A stretch of DNA of 64,000 bases, taken from positions 27,597,501-27,661,500 of the forward strand of contig CM072335.1 in NCBI GenBank assembly GCA_036874045.1, given 5' to 3'. Under the pieces are notes generated by a model that worked only from the letters and a program-made list of their open reading frames with translations, was not told where the DNA came from and did not search any database. Origin of the DNA: Cymodocea nodosa. Its lineage: Eukaryota > Streptophyta > Magnoliopsida > Alismatales > Cymodoceaceae. Position numbers and translations under genes: made by a program. Of the stretch, positions 1 through 13,064 are shown piece after piece. Numbering within the stretch: the first letter of the stretch is position 1; each line of letters begins with the position of its first letter.

Positions 1-1280
1 CCTAACTCTAAGATCCATATAAGGATTTATTTATTCATATGCTCTAGCATTCCCTCTTAAGTTGGAACATCTAAGATAACTAGCTTGTAATAGACTCAAA
101 TATAACCATAAACGATAAATGAAATATAGAAAACTATGGTAGACACTAAAATGGGCAAAGATTGTAACAGTTGCTATAAACGTAGTAGTTGCAAATAGGT
201 AGCTTTGATATGTAGGTAGGAGCAACAATCGATTTCTTTGATCATATGGAAATAGGTGTGAGAAAAGACAAATACCTGCAGATTTTGAAAGAAACTTGTA
301 AATACAAGCTCTTGCATGTGTTAATACAATCATCATTAGGTCATCCAAAGTAGTGACAGAGCAACACTACCTAGTGTAGAGATTTGTTTTGTGGAGAATA
401 GATACTATTGTGTTGGATGAAAATGACTTCAACATTGAGACCTATAGAAGAAACGAGTAAGAGAAACATTGAAGGCTAATGATAGTTTTTTTTTTTTCTT
501 CCTTTTTTCTTTTTTCAACTTCTACCATTTTTTGACACTTTTATTTCAATGAATTCTTTTCTTTCCCTTCTCTTCTTTTATTTTCTTTTCTTTTAAACTT
601 ATCATGCACATCTCAAATCCTCCCTCTTTTTTTGACCTTCGATATGTGTTGCCCACCTCTATCATTCCTTTCTCTTTCTTCCTTTTCTTTTTCCCCCCTC
701 TTGTCTTTCTTTTAAATAGCATATGCGATCCCCAACTGTCACACTCTTTTCCTTCCTCTTTGTTTGTAAACCCATTACAAAAGGGACAACCAGAGGGAGG
801 CTTGGCAGTGGTGATGACTTGAGTGCTTGATAATAATAGCAAAAGAGGGTGGCATTGTGGTGGGAGAGAGATTGGATGGCCCTGGTAATGGTGTCAAAGG
901 AGTTGGTTGTGGCAAGGGGGTGTTTTGGTAGTGTTGGACATAGGAGGGTTGCAAGGGCAGTGATAGTGGATCCTCAACTTCTGGTGGGTGGTAGCAAGGG
1001 AGGCTCTCTGGGAGGGTAATGAGCTGTCCTACAGCAGTGGGTTTGGGGGGCTCTTACTAGAAGTCTTGAAGGAGATAAGAACTTTAGGGACCGTTTGGGT
1101 GATTTTGGACACCTTGGAGGCATTCATGCTATAAAGACTATAGTTCCTAGCAAGTATTTATTTTGAGCAGTGATTACATTCTTTATTTGAAATATTGTAA
1201 TTTTTCAATTGACACATTAAATTATTAATATTTAATCTTATTTTTATCTTTTAAGTTGAATGATGAGTGATCCATGGGTA
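1..1280. other. Transposon-derived or intergenic DNA, no gene
   Basis: No supportable coding region. It contains pyrimidine-rich low-complexity sequence (about 485-720) and G-rich sequence (about 840-1080). The first about 60 bases resemble a stretch near 2905-2965 (both have a ccctaac/ctaac-type start, then 'ccatttattc'-like and 'gcattc' motifs), which suggests two copies of one repeat flanking the transposase remnant. The open frames here are short and low in complexity. Confidence 0.5.
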
Positions 1281-1289
1281 AATGCTCTT

Positions 1290-2110
1290 AGTATGAAGAA
1301 GATTGCAATCAAAGTGCTTTCTTAAATTACCTCCTTCTGGTTGTAAAAGAAACTTAAGTACATTCAACTTAATCCATACAAAGTGAAGGAATAGATGAGT
1401 GTAGAGGTTGAATGATTTGGTCTTTGTTCACTATAGCATGAAACTTCATTTAAAGCATATAATTGATGGAAAAGATCATGATAAGTTGGATCTAGTTGAT
1501 ATCACTTTCATTTACAAAAATTTGAGTGACGAGAATCCTATTGTAGAATAGATGGAAGAGAATGACAAGCTAGTTCTTGATGAAGAGGGTGGAAGGCTAT
1601 ACTAGCATATTGCAGAGTAGCTAGGTGTCGATATTGATGAGTATATGAACTCTTCACAACTTTATAGTGTTGAAAAATGTCTAGGCTTAGGGCCATGCAT
1701 AGACTCTGATGATGATCCTATGCAATCTCCAAATGATGATGACTGTAATGACAATGATGGTGGTGATGGCAGTGGTAGTGGTAACATTCCTTAGTTTGAG
1801 AGTCAAAGGTTATTTAATCCATTTAGAAGAGAGGAGCTCTTTACCAATGCTACTCAAGATTTGGATCATGGAGTCACGCCACTTACAAACATGATTATAC
1901 AAGCAAAAGGCTAGAAAATACTAATGACATATAGCAAGTGGCAACAAGAGAAGGGGATTTCAATTTATTTTTTCACAAATCTTTGAAGGTTTACAAATGA
2001 ATGACCCTAAACCTTAACCTCAACCTTAGAGTCAAGATCTTTAGACATACTGTTCTTATGAAAGATCACATGACTTATCTGATTATTACTTTGAGTGTAT
2101 AGACAAATCT
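1290..2110 (+). pseudogene. Decayed hAT-family transposase, C-terminal part
   Basis: Read with frame changes and stops, the plus strand gives a hAT transposase C-terminus. A stretch like 'IAIKVLS..TSFW' is followed by 'NLIHTK'-like remnants, then 'LVFVHYSMKLHLKH' and 'DENPIVE', and then an acidic Asp/Asn-rich tail near 1700-1780. This order (hAT dimerisation region, then an acidic tail) is usual for plant Ac/hAT elements. Several in-frame stops (for example near 1550, 1600 and 1795) show that it is dead. The family assignment rests on reading the residues by eye; no terminal inverted repeats or 8-bp target duplication were identified. Confidence 0.6.
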
Positions 2111-4706
2111 ATTATCATCACATGAGTAAGTCATTATACTTCTAGTCAACATAGTGAAGGAGATATAGAATCCAAATATGAAGTATATGACTCTTTCTAA
2201 TTATTATGATAACAACTAGTACAAAGACAAGACTACAACGACACAACTCCATGGTCATGTCCTACCCTAGAAGAGTATGATCTTACAATACTTCGTCATT
2301 TCCCATGGATAGGATATCTTGTACATATATTTGATTCAAAATATTATCAATATATTATAGAGTATCATATTGGTTATGCTTTGTAGTCATTACATGGTGT
2401 GGAGGGTATTAAATAATGTGCACCTAAATGTTTTGATAATATCTATCACAACATGAACAAGGCTGCAACTCTCCAAAGCATTTAACTTGGAATTGTCTTT
2501 AATATGATTTGATTATATTTTAAATTATTTGACATTATGGAGTATTTTTATGTTATTTCTATATGATTTAAGTCTTCTCTCATGCATGTAACTACTTTGT
2601 TTCTATCTAATTGACATTGTATACATGATAATTGCTTTAAAAAACTAGTTGTTTTTATTTATTTGTCATAGTTTTTTTTATCTTATCTTTGAGTTTGAAG
2701 TTTAAATTGGAGTTTTTTGGCTATTTCCACAAAAATATCATATTTTCATTGATACAATCCTCAATACATTTCCTTTTCCTAGAGGATCAATCCTTGATAC
2801 AATATGATACTTTATTCTATGAGTGGAATGATTCATTAACAAAGATAGTGTATCTATACATAACAAGAAATGTGGGACTAAGTCTATAAGAAACCCTAAT
2901 TAATCATAACCCTAACATCTATATAGGGATCCATTTATTCGTATACTAACATACCTATGCATTCTTTCTTGTCTTTCATATCCTTCTATGTGTCTATTCT
3001 TTTCCCACAGTGTTAGAGGTTGATGTCTAGCCACCTTTGATCCTGTCACTCAGAGGCTCAATGTGTAAGGGAGCATTAGTCTTTGCTGCCAAATAATAAG
3101 AACACCAAAGCGCAACACCATTCCATGATGGGCCATCTACACGTGCATGGCATGCAATTTCTTGACAACAATGCCCTTTGACCATTACCTAGTGATAGAT
3201 AATTGGATTATAAAAGGTGTAGATCACTCTACATTCAACCATGCTACAACGACCTTCAAAGCACAACAGTTGAGATGCATCTAGCAGCCAATTACTGACT
3301 CCAAATAAGATACTCAGCATTAACCCTCTATTGTCTTTGATTGACAATCTTCATTTTTCTTTGTACTTGGTAGACATATCTTCCAGACAACTACTCTTCA
3401 TTTAATTAAAGCCATACCATTTCCATCAAAAAGGAAGAAAGTGTGGTTGCCCACATCTCCATCCATAAAATGTCTGATACAGTACCCACGAGCAATATTG
3501 AGAAGTAGAAAGACAAGCTCTTGAGATCTTTATTATCTAGTCCATGAACCCAAGTGATAGTCTCATAGTGTCAAAAAATTCTAATTCAGTAGTTTTATCT
3601 ATGATTTATCATTAATGGATGTTGATCAAATTCTTTCCATTTAGTAGTACTCTATAAAGTTCTAATTCTTCTAAGTATATGTTGCACTGGCACCCTACAC
3701 ATGTTAGATATTTCAAAGCTAGGATTCTTTCTGGACGCACCATGTTGTTTGAGACATTCTAGCCCAAAAAATATTGAATTCATCTCATATACAACACAAA
3801 CTTCCCAATTTGTATCCTTAATTTTAGAAAATTATTGAATCCTTGAATTCAAATCATGTTGCATTTGAGTCTTAGAATTGTATCAGTGCTTCCAAAGTAG
3901 CTTCTTAGGATGTTTAGAATGGCATAGACTCAAATGCCAATGTTCAAACACGTAAGAGTGGGGCCAAGTGAAAAATTTTCAGCAATTGAGTTGAAAGTGT
4001 GGACAATGGTAGCATTTATTCTAGAATATGAGAGAGGATAGAGGCATAAAGAGTTACAACGCCATGACACCTAACACTATATGCTTTGTTCTTTACACAA
4101 GGACCCATTATGCACTTGCTTTGCTGGGCCCATTATGTGTCTGCAAAACTATAAATTGACTGTTTTGATCTTCATTATTATCGGCATATATATCGAATAA
4201 TTCCTCACATGGGAAATAGATTTTCATCTTCTGGAATTCAATTTTAGTATTTGACAATATTTTTCATTGATGCAAAGTGAAGTAACTTCTTCAACTTGAA
4301 TAGTGGAAACTACAGAGTATGACGAAAGCAGAAATATCTAAATTTGATGTTAATTTTTTGTCCTAAAAAATGACTATATTATTAGTAACTTGGATTAAGC
4401 AGTTAACTTTTCTAGATTGAAATGACTGTAAGTTCCATTTGAAAATGATTTGTTAAACTTTAGAGCTTTGGCAAGCACTTTAGAATTAGGGAGCAGAAGA
4501 TGGTAGCTTGCTCATAATTGTCTTTAGTTTAACTTTATGCTTGATGCTCTATGCCTTATAATCATTTTTTGTGACTTTATTTGTGAATTACCTTTGTTAT
4601 GATCCTACATGTCTTCATTCTTCATTGTTCTGTCCTAAAATTTTCTTGCTGGAAAGACTATGTCAATTTCTTATTTTTTATTTAAGTGCTTATTGGTGTT
4701 TCACAG
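2111..4706. other. Non-coding DNA upstream of SWI3D exon: intron or truncation junction
   Basis: No exon is recognisable. The right end at 4706 is a good splice acceptor (tttcacag). The stretch is therefore at least partly the 3' end of an intron whose 5' exon, expected to encode the first half of the ZZ finger and the SWIRM domain, is not found in the window. The left part (2111 to about 3000) continues the transposon-like sequence. 3000-4200 has no similarity I can name. Confidence 0.45.
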
Positions 4707-7700
4707 GCAGATTTTGATCTATGTTCAGAGTGCTATAATGCCAACAAATTTGGTCCAGGCATGGTTTCAACTGATTTCATTCTAATGGAATCTGCGGAGG
4801 CTCGTGGTGTGTCTGGTGGAAGTTGGACTGACCAGGAAACCTTGCTTCTTCTCGAAGCATTGGAGCTTTTTGGGGAAAATTGGAATGAAATAGCAGAGCA
4901 TGTTGCAACAAAGACAAAAGCTCAATGCATTTTACACTTTCTTCAAATGCCTATTGACGACCCATTTTTGGAAGGAAGTGACTCCCTTGAAGATGCTCTT
5001 CCTGGAAACACAGAACCAAGTTCTACCAATAAAGAATCCTCTGCATTGGATGCCAGAGAAATGGTTGATGCAAGGAATCCAGAAAGTAGCGATCAACTTG
5101 CCACTTCCCAAAGTGACCTTTTGGAGAAAAATGTTTCTAGTAAGACTGAGGTATCTCAAGATAGCAATTCTAACGTTGCTATGGATGCTTTGAAGAATGC
5201 ATTTCTGACAGTTGGCTCTATTTCTGAGCCAGGAGAGAATCTTTCTTTTGCAGAGGCTGGGAACCCAGTCATGGCTTTGGTAAGTGTAAATACTTGGCAA
5301 TACATTTTGGTAATTGATGCCTTCGTCTCTATCTATATGGCTAATATTATTCTGCAGGCTGCATTCTTGGCAGGTGTAATTGAACCTAATGTTGCAATTC
5401 TGTCAACCAGAAGTTCTCTGAAATCCATGTCTGAGGAGTCTCCCGGAATTCAACTTGCAACAAGGCATTGTTTCCCTCTTGAAGAACCACCAAATGATGG
5501 CAAGTGTAATCCAAGTGTTTCAAAGCATGATGGTAAGTGTAATCCAAGTGACGTCGAGGATGATAGCAGGAGTAATCCAACTGATGCTAAGGATGATAGC
5601 AAGGGTAATCCAAGTGATGCTAAGGATGGTAACGAGGACAAATCGAAAGATGCTAAGGGTGGCAGTAACAGTAATCCAAGTGAAACTAAAGATACAGCTG
5701 TTCCTGAGAGGTTTGCAGCTCTTTTAAATCCAATTTTTTGATAATTTTGTATCTTATAATTGTATGAGATATGACTTGTACGGTTCCATTTTTTTCCTTG
5801 AAAATGTTTGAATGACTTGTACATAGACCTTGCATTGATGCTATTGACTTGTACAGTGAAGATATTTTGAAAGAGGAAAATCAAACTTCAAATATGAGTG
5901 GATGTGATGAAAAGGAAACCAGGGACAACAAAGATGAGAAATCCCCAGAAGAGAAAAAATTATCTGTGTCATCAGAACATTCTGAAAATATGAAAGAATA
6001 CAATGACGTAGTTTTGCCAAATAGGGATGTTACACCAACTGCTGAGCAGGCAGCATCTACTGTTACAAAGAATTCGGGGGATTTGTCTGGTGGAGAAGGG
6101 ATCACAGCAAGTAAGATGGATGTTTCTGGAGGCTTGCCTTTAACAGAGAAGTCCACATCAGGCAGCATTCTTAATATAGCAAAAGAAGCAAGTGGTTTAC
6201 CTGGTGATGAGAAATCAATCTCTGTAAAAGGTGGCGATGCAAACCTATCAGATAAGGCTAAGTCTTCAGACATTTCTATGGTTGTGGAGCCATTATCACA
6301 TTCAGTTTTGCACCATGAAAATGAAGCTGCTGTGATAAAGGAATTAGAAGGTGAGATGCCTCCATCATTAGGGATGATTCTTCCTTGAAAACAATATTTT
6401 GCATGGACATGTACGTGATAACATTATGCTTATTTTGGAGCTGAGCTATGAACTTACTGTGTCAAATTATCTTATGTTTATTGAGCTGCTGACCCCTTAC
6501 TACATTGCGATAAAGTGCCTTCCTATTGTTTGCCTTTTGGTTATTCATTACATTCATTTGCAACTATTCAGAACATTGGGCACCTCTAGGACTCTAGTCA
6601 TTGCCTGTCAGTCAGGTGCAGCATACTCAAGCTGCATTTAGCAATTCTGTTTTATATAGGTTCTATATATGAACTTGTTGCATTTGTAAAACATTCACGT
6701 ACTTTGGTGAATATCAGTACAATGCAAGTTGATGTCATTCTCTACGTAATTTATGATTCTTTTTAAGACTGTTGGATAATTTGAGTTGCATGTTTTCTTT
6801 TTTTTGGAGATAGACATGAGAGACTAGCTCCTTAAAGGAATACACAAGTTATTTTGGAAAAGCATTTACACTGCTTGCCTAATGGTGTTTCAGATGCCAT
6901 TGCAATTTATGTGATCATGTCAAATAGTTATTGCTTGTTCTACATTTTCCAAATGTCTTTACAATTTATTTCCAGGCTTCTTCAAAGGAGGAACTCTGCA
7001 TCTTTCCAATTTTATTATACATGACTTCAAAGGAAGGACTTTCATTTTTCTTTTAGGATCTATTTGCGTGGAAGGTTATGTTATTTCTTACATTTGCTAG
7101 GTGTAACCAAGAATATCTAAAATGTGTCTCAAATCATGGTTCCTTCATTTTGGCTTGGTTATCCTTACAAAATTTGTCTTTGATTCTTTATTAACTGCTC
7201 TTCATTTATTAGTTGAACCTATATGTTTTTTTGAATTATTCATTTCAATAATCACATTTTTTAGGCAAGGAGGATTCTAAAGAGGGTGAGAAGAAGAGCT
7301 TGATTGTATCTGAAGATGATTGCAGCTTGAATAGGATAAAACGTGCTGCAGTTACTGCTTTGGCAGCTACTGCTGTAAAGGCCAAGGTTCTTGCAGAGCA
7401 TGAGGAAGACCAAATTCGGAGGCTTGTTTCAATGATGATCGAGAAACAGGTAAAATGAGAATTTTGCTACTTTTGGAATTTGATGCCACATGCTTTTTCA
7501 CTCGAAACAAAATCACCATGAAAAGGGTTCCGAGCATGAAAGAGGTTCGATGTAGTCTGTACTCGTGTTATTGATAGAACATCTACATAATCACAACTCA
7601 GCTCATTTTGGCTGTGCCTTTGCTTCAGTTGCAGAAGCTGGAGAATAAATTGGCGATGTTCACAGAGATAGAAGCTATGATCATGCGGGTGAGGGAACAA

Positions 7701-7829
7701 CTGGACAGGACAAGAAGGAGGCTCTATCACGAGCGTACTCAAATAATCACAGCACGTTATGGGGGTCCTCCTCCCTCTTCAAGACCATCAAGCTTGCCTA
7801 TGCAAAGACCACCTTTTAGAAGAATTTGA
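4707..7829 (+). CDS. SWI3D: SWI/SNF complex subunit SWI3D-like, 3' portion of the gene
   Basis: Scaffold subunit of plant SWI/SNF chromatin remodelling complexes, acting in the nucleus. Exons in phase: 4707-5279, 5358-5710, 5857-6350, 7265-7449, 7629-7829, giving 601 residues. The first visible residues are the second half of a ZZ zinc finger (DLCSECYN). A SANT/Myb-like domain follows (about residues 39-85, WTDQETLLLLEALELF). Next comes the conserved ATRHCFPLE block, a long acidic disordered middle and the C-terminal coiled-coil helix (EEDQIRRLV ... MRVREQLDRTRRRLYHER) used for dimerisation in SWI3/BAF155 proteins. The SWIRM domain and the start codon are missing, so the gene is either cut by the window edge (an intron longer than 4.7 kb) or 5'-truncated by transposons. 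The C-terminus stops soon after the RLYHER block and lacks the Pro-rich tail of Arabidopsis SWI3D. The family call is firm; functionality is uncertain. Confidence 0.88.
5496..5693 (+). repeat. Six-copy 33-bp coding tandem repeat in SWI3D
   Basis: Six in-frame units of 33 bp encode 11-residue repeats of the form D-(G/S)-(K/R)-x-N-P-(S/T)-(D/V)-x-(K/E)-(D/H). Copies 1 to 4 and 6 keep the NPS/NPT core; copy 5 has degenerated. The array lies in the acidic disordered linker between the ATRHC block and the coiled coil. Copy 2 contains a perfect donor-like ggtaagt at 5532-5538. Confidence 0.85.
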
Positions 7830-7929
7830 AGTGTTTTTTTCGGCTACCATCAATAGCAGATTCTCCCTGAGCAAAGACTATAAGATGCAAAACAACGAAC
7901 CCTGCCTAAGTCAAAATTAACAATATTGG

Positions 7930-8010
7930 GTAAGTTTCTCCTTGTTATTGTTTATTTATCATTCTATATTTCTCTTGTTTTAAGAGATTTAAAATGGTTG
8001 ATTGTTGCAG
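7930..8010 (+). other. Probable intron in the 3' UTR of the SWI3D-like gene
   Basis: After the stop codon (7827-7829) the sequence has a strong donor (ttgg|gtaagt at 7930) and acceptor (attgttgcag ending 8010) that define an 81-bp intron. The exon junction would lie 100 nt downstream of the stop. By the usual exon-junction rule (more than about 50-55 nt) this could expose the transcript to nonsense-mediated decay. No transcript evidence is available here. Confidence 0.5.
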
Positions 8011-9937
8011 TGTTCAAGATGGATTTTGATTGAAATGCATTCCCGGGAATCACACTGAAATTCATGGGGGGAGCCCTTTAGATTTTTGTTTTGGTGCTCT
8101 TGTGGATTCTTATATTTATATACAACAAAACCTTGCCATTTCAGTCATACCCTGGAAATAGTTTTTGATGATGCAAGGATGGAATCAGGTAATGTTCCGG
8201 TAAATGTGGGATAACAATCACGAAATCCACGGCTTAGGATAGCAGAGATCAACGCCCCACATCTCTGGGGCCCTATTTTCTGAATGCTATGATTATTATC
8301 ATTATTTTGCAATCTGTCATCCATGAGTCTGGTAAAGCATTGTTTTGGAGATGAGGTAGCGCCGTATGGAGATTGCCATTTTGGATTTAAAACCATCGAC
8401 GAATTCAGATGGATCCGAGCCCCCTAACCATGAAATATTTTTGATTAAGACTAATTATTTGTTAATCATTGGATGACGCAGATTTAAACCATTGAAAGAG
8501 GGTGACGTCCTCTTCCTTATATGGACTTTTATTATGGCCGACCATTGGCAGGAATTCAGCAACTCGTTTAAGGTGGACTGCTGTTGGCACTTGACCTCTT
8601 TGTTCTAGATAATTATCATCATATATTCATGTTCAAATAGTATTTCACTTTTTCATTCATCTATTGTGTATATGGTAATACAAGATGGCGGGAGATTGTC
8701 CTAGCCAACCAATACCGAACCCGGAATAGGAATAACTGAAAACTACCAAAGGATGGTCTATTTTGGAAGAAAGCTGATTAGAAATAGCAAAACGTAAAAC
8801 TTCTGCCAGAGGGGTCTGAAAGGAGCAAGAGAGGGAGGGACTCCATCCTCCGCCAACCTCTCCCTTCTCCAGGGCTTTCTGGTACTGCTGGTTTCTTCTC
8901 ATGTTCCTTCTCAGATCGCGGTGTTATCTGTTTCTCGATCTCTTTTTAGAAGAAGCGTCCACGGTTTATAGATGTTCCTGTGCCACTAGTCAGGGTCTTT
9001 AATTAGATGTAGTATCATGTGAAAGAATGTCACATCCAAAGCATGGATTTTATACAATCGTTCAGATTTGCTTGCTTGGATTTTGCATTGCATGCATATT
9101 GGCGTTCCGTGCTTTCCTTTCTTAAGCCTCCCGGGAAATGTTCTTCTCTTCGATTCCTTCGTATCAGAAGCGCAATATGTTTGTAGCATCCTTTGTCCAG
9201 ACATGTTTGTGCAAACCAACCCGTAAGCAAGTAGTCCTTCTTCTTCCTTTTTAAATTATAAAGCGTAGGCTGTTTTGTACCTGATTTTAAACAAAAACAT
9301 TGTTAACAAAAAAAAATCGATAACGAAGAAGAAATGTTTCCTGTTCACGTTTAGACAGATATGTGCCACTAATGTCGAAGTAACTTATATCATAAAAAAC
9401 TAGGGTTTGCCTTTGGGTGGATGAGTGGTTCCTACTGTTTTGTCTGTGCTCGACTCTATGCATTAGCATTTTTTTTCACAATGATCGCAATTTTGCGTTT
9501 ATTAGTATTTAAGTTCTAATAAAAATTAGAAATATTTTATGATTTTAGTGTTAAAGCTTTGTAAGGATTTTGCAAGCAAGATTCAGATAATTGACCTTCA
9601 AACAGATCTCAACATTAATGTAGAGAAGAGTCTACGAAAACCACAGGTGTAGAGAAAAATCATGAGCTCGATAAATAAATAAATGTAGAGAAAAAAGAGC
9701 TGTGATTTCAGAAGCATTCTCGCCCACAAAGATGTCATATAAGCTTATTGTCACTGTTATTCGATCTTGACGAAGAAGAGAAGAAACACTGATAGAATAC
9801 TGAGGAGGTTAATTATATAACCATCAATCATTTATTTCATTCTCTCATTAATTGTTACTTAATTATCAACTGACCTTCGTTTGCATCAACAGTTGCAGTC
9901 TTGGAGGCAGGAGGGGGACGCGTACGTAGAAATTAAG
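8011..9937. other. SWI3D 3' end, intergenic space and PERK promoter/5' UTR
   Basis: 8011 to about 8400 is probably the rest of the SWI3D 3' UTR. Around 8810-8950 lies a pyrimidine-rich, higher-GC stretch that looks like a transcription start/leader zone. If it belongs to PERK, the leader must contain a long intron ending before 9938 (for example at the acceptor-like 'catcaacag' near 9892). Short open frames on both strands show no family resemblance. Confidence 0.4.
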
Positions 9938-12900
9938 ATGGCCCCATCATCGCCAAACTCCCCTCCCCCAGCTCCTTCGCCGGCCAACCCCCCACCTCCG
10001 GTTGCCTCGTCGTCGCCCCGCACCACCTCATCTCCAAGCAGAAAGCCACACTCGAACCCATCGAACTCTACGTCGGCCATCCCTCCTCCGGCATCAGCCA
10101 ACGCCACCGCCCTCCCTCCGTCAACCGGTAGCGGTGGCAACAATACCGGCGGCCATCCTTCCCCGACGTCGACCCACGTCCCCCCACCCCCGGGAAACGA
10201 CAAGGGTAGTCGTAACCACGCTCCACTGCAGCACTCCGCGGTGTCGAGCAAGTCAGCCCCGCCACCGCAGCAGCAGTATCGGAACACGGTGGAGTTGAAC
10301 GTTCCCCTCGTCATCGGTGTGACGGCCGGGACGGGGGCGTTCGTCGTTTTGCTTATCATTGCGTACCTTTGCTCCCTGAGCAAGAGGATGAGATCTCACA
10401 AGGCCAGTCAGAGTTACCTTGATCATTCTCGTGGAGGGCCACGGGCACAGAAGGGTAAGAAACACGTGTTAATTTCATAATCTAAATGATCGATTATTTC
10501 ACTGTTGACTGAAATCACTGGAGAGTATCCACTGCTGTTTATGCACATGGTAATATCATGTTGCAATATATATATAATTAATTAACCTAAAAAATTATTA
10601 TTATTTCACATTATATATGTGAACAGGTCAAATTAATCGGCTTGAATATTACACTGGTTAATCACACTAAAATTACGATATCAGATTAATTATGATTAAA
10701 AGAATAACTCCTTCAGGTCTCGAATACATATATAGTGGTGGAGTTCCAACGTGGAGCGTCGGCCCTCCCTCGACGGACGTTGGCACCATGAAGCCCCCTC
10801 CACCTCCCGACTCCGTGTCGTTATCGCCATGGATGGCACCGCCACCGCCACCTCCTCTACTGGTGGCCACCACCTACTCCGGCCCCCAGAGCCCACCCCT
10901 GCCACCGCCGTCCCCCAACATCGCACTGGGTTTCAACAAGAGCACCTTCACCTACGACGAGCTGTCGGCGGCCACTAACGGGTTCTCCCGGGCCAACATC
11001 CTCGGCCAGGGAGGGTTCGGGTACGTCCACAAGGGCGTGCTGCCCAATGGGAAGGAGGTGGCGGTGAAGTCCCTCAAGTCCGGGAGCGGGCAAGGGGAGA
11101 GGGAGTTCCAGGCGGAGGTAGAGATCATCAGCAGAGTCCATCACCGCCACTTGGTGTCTCTCGTCGGGTACTGCATCGCCGGCGGCCAGAGAATGCTTGT
11201 CTACGAGTTTGTGCCCAACAATACTCTGGAATTCCATCTGCATGGTATACCAAAAATATCAATGCCAACGGAAAAAAAAAAAAAAAAAAGGCTCGACCCT
11301 GTCCCCTTTCATGTGTCTACCAATACATGATCGTGGATGGACAGGGATTTCTCAATAGAAAATACCATCTATCTATTTCTCTATATGTCTTTCTTATCTA
11401 TCCATTCATCTATCTGTATCGATTATATTGTGCTTGTGGAGCAGGAAGAGATCGTCCTACCATGGATTTTCCCACCAGGCTCAAGATTGCACTGGGATCA
11501 GCCAAAGGGCTTGCTTACCTGCACGAGGATTGTAAGGATCGATCATCAGCTCTCGATCTGTCTCACGAAATTGTTCGTTAATTGGGTTCACGATTCCTAG
11601 GGTTTCTCGTTCCAGTCATGCACGCATGTTCTCTTCTTCAGGTCATCCAAAGATCATTCATCGTGACATCAAGGCAGCTAACATCCTCCTCGACGACAGA
11701 TTCGAAGCCATGGTAGATACATAAATAACCGATGCATCAAAATATATAGGAGCTTGAAACTGGAATTCTCAGCTTCATACCTCACTGATGCTTTGGTTGT
11801 TGCTTGAAACCTCAGGTTGCAGACTTTGGGCTCGCCAAGTTGTCTTCTGATAGCCACACCCATGTGTCCACCCGTGTCATGGGAACCTTTGGGTGCGCCG
11901 CTTCATTAGCTTTTTTCTTTCTATACATGCATGTTTATAGATGCATTTAAAGTTAATTGTCAATAAGTGAATAGATCCGTCTATTTGTTGATTTATATTT
12001 TATTTCGAATTGAATCTTATCACCGTAAGATTATTTCATCATCATTTTCTCTCAACTTTTTCTTCCTCGATGGAGTAGATGCTTATGGACACATTTAGGT
12101 CTTCTCTTGGTTAACATACATCAAATTTAAATTTAAATTATTACTTATTATCATATCAAGTGTATAAGTTCCATTATTATTTTCTGTTGGAGCAAAATCT
12201 TACGCCAATAAAAAAAGAAACAGAACCTGACTTTATAGTATCCATGATTCAGTGGTGCCCTAATTTATTACTGCTAATGCCTCTGATTTTTGTGATGAAT
12301 TAGATACTTGGCACCAGAGTACGCTTCCAGCGGCAAGCTGACGGAGAAATCTGACGTTTTCTCCTTCGGTGTGATGCTTCTAGAGCTGATAACCGGCCGT
12401 CGACCCGTCGATACGACGGCGACCATGACGGAGGACAGCTTGGTGGACTGGGTAATTAAATTAATTAACAAGCCACGTACTTTCTCCTCCCACATATATA
12501 TATATATGTGTGTGTGTGTGTGTCTTCAATTCCCTTGTTCACTGATCTTCTGATGAGCTCGACCACTTCATCCTCCGCTCCTCGGCCGGCGCCGAACACC
12601 TGCAGGCAAGGTCACTTCTCACCCGTGCGATGACGGACGGCGACTTCGATGGGCTGGTCGATCCAAAACTGGGGAAGGCCTTCAACCCCAACGAGATGAC
12701 ACGCCTCGTCGCTTGCGCGGCTGCTTGCGTTCGGCATTCCGGAAGGAGACGCCCCAAGATGGGCCAGGTATACATATATGTTACCATCTCATCCCTTACT
12801 TGTATATATATCATGCAGATATATATTATCTCCTAAACTCCAAATTTCTAAGGACTTCTCTTTCCTTTTGGGGTTTATTTTAACTTTGGATTGAAACTCG

Positions 12901-13031
12901 ATCTCGGGTGATTTTAATCTCTCTTAATTTCTTTTCTTACTGAACAAAAAAAAAGGTTCCACCCAAGCGGTCAACTTCTAAACCATAGAATACCATTCCC
13001 ATGCATGGTTGACGTCGGATGTTATACATAC

Positions 13032-13064
<33 letters not shown>

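Noticed and set aside
31..348. 105-codon minus-strand open frame
   Set aside because: Low-complexity hydrophobic chain with no motif; lies in the transposon-derived left end.
9886..10383. 165-codon minus-strand open frame over PERK exon 1
   Set aside because: Antisense shadow of the Pro-rich GC-rich exon; Gly-rich composition follows from the sense codons.
10857..11243. 128-codon minus-strand open frame over PERK exon 2
   Set aside because: Antisense of the kinase exon; no independent motif.
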